NCBI GenBank assembly: GCA_003818595.1 | Contig: RPQV01000096.1 | Coordinates: 1-9,369, forward strand | Direction: 5' to 3' | DNA from: Calditrichota bacterium | Lineage (GTDB): Bacteria > Zhuqueibacterota > Zhuqueibacteria > Residuimicrobiales > Krinioviventaceae | DNA length: 9,369 bases | Part shown: in pieces, positions 6,026 through 9,369 of the stretch | How positions within the stretch are numbered: position 1 is the stretch's first letter | Layout: each line of letters starts with the position of its first letter | Made by a program: the position numbers and the translations under genes | The notes under the pieces: generated by a model | The model's input: the letters and a program-made list of their open reading frames with translations, nothing else | Databases searched by the model: none | Told to the model about the DNA's origin: nothing

Positions 6026-7377
6026 AAATACTAGTCATCGATGATGATGTGAATATTCAAGGATCCTTAAAGTGGCTTTTAGAAACGGAGGGTTATCAAG
6101 TCACCCTGTGCGGCAACGGTGAAGAGGCGCTTGTTCAGGCATCGTCCACCAGTTTTGATGTTGCATTTTGCGATGTCATGATGCCGGTGATGGGAGGAAT
6201 CGAGACATTAGAGCAGCTGCGCAAGGAACAACCGTTGTTGAAAGTGATCATGATTTCGGGCCAGTCAGATATTCCTACGGCAGTCAAGGCAACCAAGCTG
6301 GGTGCCTTTGATTTTATGGAAAAACCTCTTAAACCTGAAAAAGTGATTCTTGAAATAAAAAAGCTCGCCCAGCAGCAGCGAATTGAAAATGAAATTGCGC
6401 ATCTGAAAACCCTTTTTGATCTCGATGAGCAAATGATCGGGCAATCGCCGCAAATACAAAAACTAAGAGAGTTGATTGCGAAAGTTGCTCCCACTGAAGG
6501 TAGAATTCTCATCTATGGTCCCAATGGTTCGGGCAAAGAATTGGTGGCCCGTCATATTCATCATCAGAGCGGGCGTCTCGGCAGGTTTGTTCAGCTTAAT
6601 TGTGCAGCATTGCCCAAGGAACTCATTGAAAGTGAATTGTTCGGTTATGAAAAGGGTGCATTTACAGGAGCTCATAAGCGCAAAATTGGGCTGATCGAAG
6701 AAGCGGCTGACGGCACTCTGTTACTGGATGAGATTGGAGATATGGCTCTGGAGACGCAGGCTAAATTGTTACGCGTTCTGCAGGAGAACGAATTCACACC
6801 AGTAGGAAGTACCAAACCGATTAAATTTGATGTGCGCATCATTTCAGCAACCAATAAAGATCTGCAGACAGAAATAAAGAATGGCAACTTTCGCCATGAT
6901 CTGTTTTTCCGTCTGAACGTCATTCCCATAACTGTTCCGCCATTGTGTGAGCGACGGGAAGATGTTGCCATTTTAGCGGACCATTTTCTAAAGACATATG
7001 CGCTTAGAAACGGCAAACGTCCCAAGGTGCTGTTGCCGGGCGCTCTGGCCAAGATGCTGGAATATTCTTGGCCCGGCAATGTTCGAGAATTGCGAAATAT
7101 CTGCGATCGCTTGTGTATTTTGATCCCCCAAGATGAGATAGAAGCTGCAGATATTGATCAAGTCGCCGGCATCTCCTCTGAGATTCAAATTGTTTCAACA
7201 GCCTCGGGAACCATCAAGAATGACCAATCGTTAAAACAGCAATGCAGTGATTTTGAAAAGCAGGTTTTGTTGTCGGCTTTTCACCGGCATCAAGGGAATA
7301 TCAGTCATATTGCACAGGCATTACAAACTGACCGAGCCAATCTTCACAAAAAACTCAAAAGGTATGGGATAAAATAG
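6022..7377 (+). CDS. Sigma-54-dependent response regulator, NtrC/NtrX type
   Basis: A complete 451-residue transcription activator with three domains. The receiver domain (1 to about 120) has the acidic pocket D7-D9, phospho-acceptor D51 in FCDVMMP, S79 in MISGQ and K101 in EKP. The AAA+ domain (about 138-370) has Walker A GPNGSGKE at 166-173, GAFTGA at 212-217 (the loop that touches sigma-54), Walker B LLLDE at 233-237, ISATN at 274-278, FRHDLFFRLNVIP at 290-302 with the likely arginine fingers, and WPGNVREL at 350-357. A Fis-type helix-turn-helix closes the protein at about 412-450 (HRHQGNISHIAQALQTDRAN). All residues for phosphorylation, ATP use and sigma-54 contact are present. The GPNGSGKE loop, in place of the more usual GESGTGKE, resembles NtrX-like proteins. 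It should remodel RNA polymerase-sigma-54 at distant enhancer sites. No histidine kinase is in the window. The start overlaps the hflX stop by four bases, and the propeller gene follows after three. Confidence 0.94.
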   Translation: MKILVIDDDVNIQGSLKWLLETEGYQVTLCGNGEEALVQASSTSFDVAFCDVMMPVMGGIETLEQLRKEQPLLKVIMISGQSDIPTAVKATKLGAFDFMEKPLKPEKVILEIKKLAQQQRIENEIAHLKTLFDLDEQMIGQSPQIQKLRELIAKVAPTEGRILIYGPNGSGKELVARHIHHQSGRLGRFVQLNCAALPKELIESELFGYEKGAFTGAHKRKIGLIEEAADGTLLLDEIGDMALETQAKLLRVLQENEFTPVGSTKPIKFDVRIISATNKDLQTEIKNGNFRHDLFFRLNVIPITVPPLCERREDVAILADHFLKTYALRNGKRPKVLLPGALAKMLEYSWPGNVRELRNICDRLCILIPQDEIEAADIDQVAGISSEIQIVSTASGTIKNDQSLKQQCSDFEKQVLLSAFHRHQGNISHIAQALQTDRANLHKKLKRYGIK

Positions 7378-7380
7378 CCT

Positions 7381-9066
7381 ATGAAACCCTGTATTCAATT
7401 TATGTCTATTCTGATACATTGTTGTATTTACGGGGTGCTTATTGTTTCCAGCTCTTTTTCTGCTGAAAAAAACCGAGTTTATGAAACAAATCGTGCTTAT
7501 AAAACCGGGGATTGGATTACTTATGGCGTGAATCGATTTGTTCGTCATATTGACATTGGGGAACCTTACGTCTATTTTGCCACCACCGGCGGCATCACGC
7601 GGATCAATATGTTTAACCATCGTTGGGATTTCCCGTGGACAAAAAGCAACGGACTGGCCAGCGATGATATTTTATTGGTCGCAAAAGACAAAAACAGCGG
7701 CTATTTATGGGCGGTGTCCGATGTGGGAGTCAGCTATCAGGAACCGGCGAACGAGAGGTGGTTCAATTTATATTATGATGAAATGAATCTCCAGCGGGAT
7801 AGGATTACTTCGTTCGGCATCGGTGAAAACTATCAGGTGTTTTTTGTCACAGCCGAAAATCGCTGGTTTGCTTCTTCAAATACAGCAATTAATTTCTCCG
7901 AAATAGATGCTCATTTTGATGATCGTTTTATTGAATGGCACGGAGATTTAGCCCCGAGTTCCGGCACACTGCCCTATTTTTTTATGGATGGCGGTTATCT
8001 TTTTAATGAGCATCGGCGATATATTGATGATCTGGACTTTCGTCATTGGCAGATCACCGATTGGCTGCGCGATGGCTGCAATAACCTTTGGATCGCGACT
8101 TGGGGTTTGGGGATAGGGGTAGGTGATTTGAATACCTACCGAATGGAAATGATTCCGTACGGTCTGTGGAGTGAGGCGGTCGATGCCATTGCTGAAGATG
8201 AGGACATATTTTGGTGTGGGGGAGTACAATCAGGCAATGAAGCGGAGGGTGCCACGGGATGGGATGAAAAGTCCGGATGGGCGTCTTATTATGAACCGCA
8301 TTTAATTTATGGATTTGACAATGCTGAAATAACATCAATAGCGGCGGATGAACGCTTTGTTTTATTCGGAACCAGCGCAGGGTTGACTGTTTTTGACAAA
8401 CATAAAAATCACTGGCGAACCTACACTGTCGCCAATCGGCTGGCCAATGATCAAGTCCATCAAGTCGTCATGGATCATAATGACATCTGGATCGCAACAG
8501 CGGGCGGCGTGTCGCGTCTGGGACTCGAAGCATTGACGGGTGATTCGCTGAATTTTCGGACGATTCAATTTCCCAGTTTGCGACTGGTCAATGTATACGA
8601 TCTTGCTGTCCAGGAAAATTTGCTTTGGTTAGCCACAGAATTCGGCATATATGTTTATGACAAACTCTTGGATTCCGGTGGTTATTATAAAGGGAATGAA
8701 GGTCCTTTTGACCGCCCAGTGTACGCCGTTTCAGTTTGGCAGGATGAGGTGTGGTTCGGTGCGGAAGATGGTATTTATGCCATCGACAGCAAGACCAAAC
8801 AGTGGCTGATTCCCCCTGCCGAAAAATACGTCACTAAAGTCGGGATCAATCGTATTTTAGCTTCTCGATCAGTGGTCTGGGTGGCGACGAACCAAGGGCT
8901 TCTCAAATATGACCGGGCCGGACAGCGCTGGATCATATTTACGCAGGAGGATGGATTGGATGATGATCGAGTATACTCACTTTTGCTCGAGGGTGATTAT
9001 CTGTACCTGGGTGGTCCCACTGGTTTAACCCGTTTTTACTGGAACGCTCCATATCGAATTGACTGA
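7381..9066 (+). CDS. Secreted beta-propeller protein (two-component regulator propeller repeats)
   Basis: The first 28 residues form a signal peptide (K2, then a hydrophobic core to about 22, likely cut after SSFS or SSFSA at 27-28), so it is exported. The remainder is built from repeats of the pattern hydrophobic-W/Y-[FL][AG]T-x-x-G-[IL]-x-x-[FY]-D followed by W about 8-12 residues later. I count copies starting near residues 63, 109, 236, 327, 369, 415, 457, 499 and 541, with weaker ones between 140 and 310. Linkers such as SNGLASDDI (89), ANRLANDQV (351) and EDGLDDDRV (523) match the reg_prop repeat of hybrid two-component sensor propellers. Unlike those sensors it stops right after the last repeat: no membrane helix, Y_Y_Y domain, kinase or clear sorting tail. 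Probably a periplasmic or outer-surface binding module; ligand unknown. PorZ-like secretion-linked propellers are an alternative relation. The ATG start has no strong ribosome binding site and lies three bases after the regulator stop. Confidence 0.8.
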   Translation: MKPCIQFMSILIHCCIYGVLIVSSSFSAEKNRVYETNRAYKTGDWITYGVNRFVRHIDIGEPYVYFATTGGITRINMFNHRWDFPWTKSNGLASDDILLVAKDKNSGYLWAVSDVGVSYQEPANERWFNLYYDEMNLQRDRITSFGIGENYQVFFVTAENRWFASSNTAINFSEIDAHFDDRFIEWHGDLAPSSGTLPYFFMDGGYLFNEHRRYIDDLDFRHWQITDWLRDGCNNLWIATWGLGIGVGDLNTYRMEMIPYGLWSEAVDAIAEDEDIFWCGGVQSGNEAEGATGWDEKSGWASYYEPHLIYGFDNAEITSIAADERFVLFGTSAGLTVFDKHKNHWRTYTVANRLANDQVHQVVMDHNDIWIATAGGVSRLGLEALTGDSLNFRTIQFPSLRLVNVYDLAVQENLLWLATEFGIYVYDKLLDSGGYYKGNEGPFDRPVYAVSVWQDEVWFGAEDGIYAIDSKTKQWLIPPAEKYVTKVGINRILASRSVVWVATNQGLLKYDRAGQRWIIFTQEDGLDDDRVYSLLLEGDYLYLGGPTGLTRFYWNAPYRID

Positions 9067-9369
9067 TGAAGTGTCAAATGACGCAAACGCAGGCGTTTAA
9101 ATTTTTAGAATCTCGCATTGCCCTCGGTTGGAAGCTGGAGCTTGAAACGATGCGCCGGCTGCTTGCTGAATTGGGCAATCCCCATGAGCGTCTTGATCAT
9201 ATTCATATCGCCGGCACAAACGGCAAAGGTTCTGTCGCCGCGATGATGGAAAGCGTTTTGACGGCTTCAGGCTATCGTACTGGGTTGTACACGTCTCCGC
9301 ATCTTTGGGATGTGCGAGAAAGAATTCGATTGAACGGCAAAATGATTCCCGTCCCTGATTTTGTGCGGA
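9066..9369 (+). CDS. folC: Folylpolyglutamate / dihydrofolate synthase, N-terminal part (partial)
   Basis: The first 101 codons of a Mur ligase-family enzyme that adds glutamate to folates (and in many bacteria also to dihydropteroate); the rest runs off the window. The ATG at 9066 overlaps the propeller stop by one base (TGATG), a usual coupling arrangement; an in-frame ATG at 9078 is the alternative and gives a start closer to the usual family N-terminus. Signatures: LGNPHERLDHIHIAGTNGKG across residues 36-55, containing the ATP-binding P-loop GTNGKGS at 50-56, and YTSPHLWDVRERIRLNG at 75-91, the loop that is nearly diagnostic of FolC. The enzyme is cytoplasmic and essential in most bacteria. 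In many genomes folC follows accD; here it follows an exported propeller, so its position tells little about that gene's function. Confidence 0.95.
   Translation, partial: MKCQMTQTQAFKFLESRIALGWKLELETMRRLLAELGNPHERLDHIHIAGTNGKGSVAAMMESVLTASGYRTGLYTSPHLWDVRERIRLNGKMIPVPDFVR

Noticed and set aside
6135..6512. 125-codon open frame on the minus strand within the receiver domain
   Set aside because: It is a shadow of the receiver domain coding sequence, with low-complexity Ser/Cys/Ile-rich content and no family resemblance.
6672..7079. 135-codon open frame on the minus strand within the sigma-54 regulator
   Set aside because: It is antisense to the conserved AAA+ domain, its product shows no recognisable motif, and the plus-strand frame is fully explained by a known family.
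1..9369. Terminators, tRNA genes, CRISPR arrays, insertion sequences or attachment sites
   Set aside because: The gaps between genes are at most 72 bases and show no hairpin with a T-run. No regularly spaced repeats or transposase motifs were seen on either strand.

Overview
The window is a gene-dense stretch of bacterial chromosome. It holds nine genes, all on the + strand, with almost no space between them: gaps of 22, 72, 5, 13 and 3 bases, plus three overlapping junctions. Both ends cut through genes. I see no rRNA, tRNA, insertion sequence, CRISPR array, clear terminator or strong promoter. The gene content points to the FCB side of the bacteria (Bacteroidetes, Ignavibacteria, Calditrichota/KSB1-like or Marinimicrobia-like lineages). 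The grounds are a bacterial geranylgeranylglyceryl phosphate synthase-family enzyme, a long BatA-type von Willebrand A membrane protein, a CpsB/YwqE-like PHP phosphatase and a secreted propeller protein of the kind common there. This placement is inference from family distribution, not from a marker gene.

Layout from left to right: the C-terminal end of alanyl-tRNA synthetase (to 401); a GGGP synthase-family prenyltransferase (424-1173); a PHP-domain phosphoesterase (1246-2046); the phosphoheptose isomerase gmhA (2052-2630); a 702-residue BatA/VWA membrane protein (2644-4752); the ribosome-associated GTPase hflX (4745-6025); an NtrC/NtrX-type sigma-54 activator (6022-7377); a secreted beta-propeller protein (7381-9066); and the first 101 codons of folC (9066 to the window edge).

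Functionally the run mixes translation and housekeeping (alaS, hflX, folC) with envelope work: an ether-lipid-type prenyl transfer, heptose synthesis for surface glycans, a possible regulatory or sugar phosphatase, a membrane VWA protein and an exported propeller. The tight packing suggests one or two long transcripts with translational coupling, particularly at bat-hflX-regulator-propeller and propeller-folC. Five of the seven internal genes start with GTG or TTG.

The items most worth a second look are the archaeal-type lipid enzyme in a bacterial setting, the sigma-54 regulator joined to a secreted two-component-type propeller with no histidine kinase in view, and the PHP phosphatase placed directly before gmhA. 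I find no clear evidence of a wholly new system. The families are recognisable, and the novelty, if any, lies in how they are combined.
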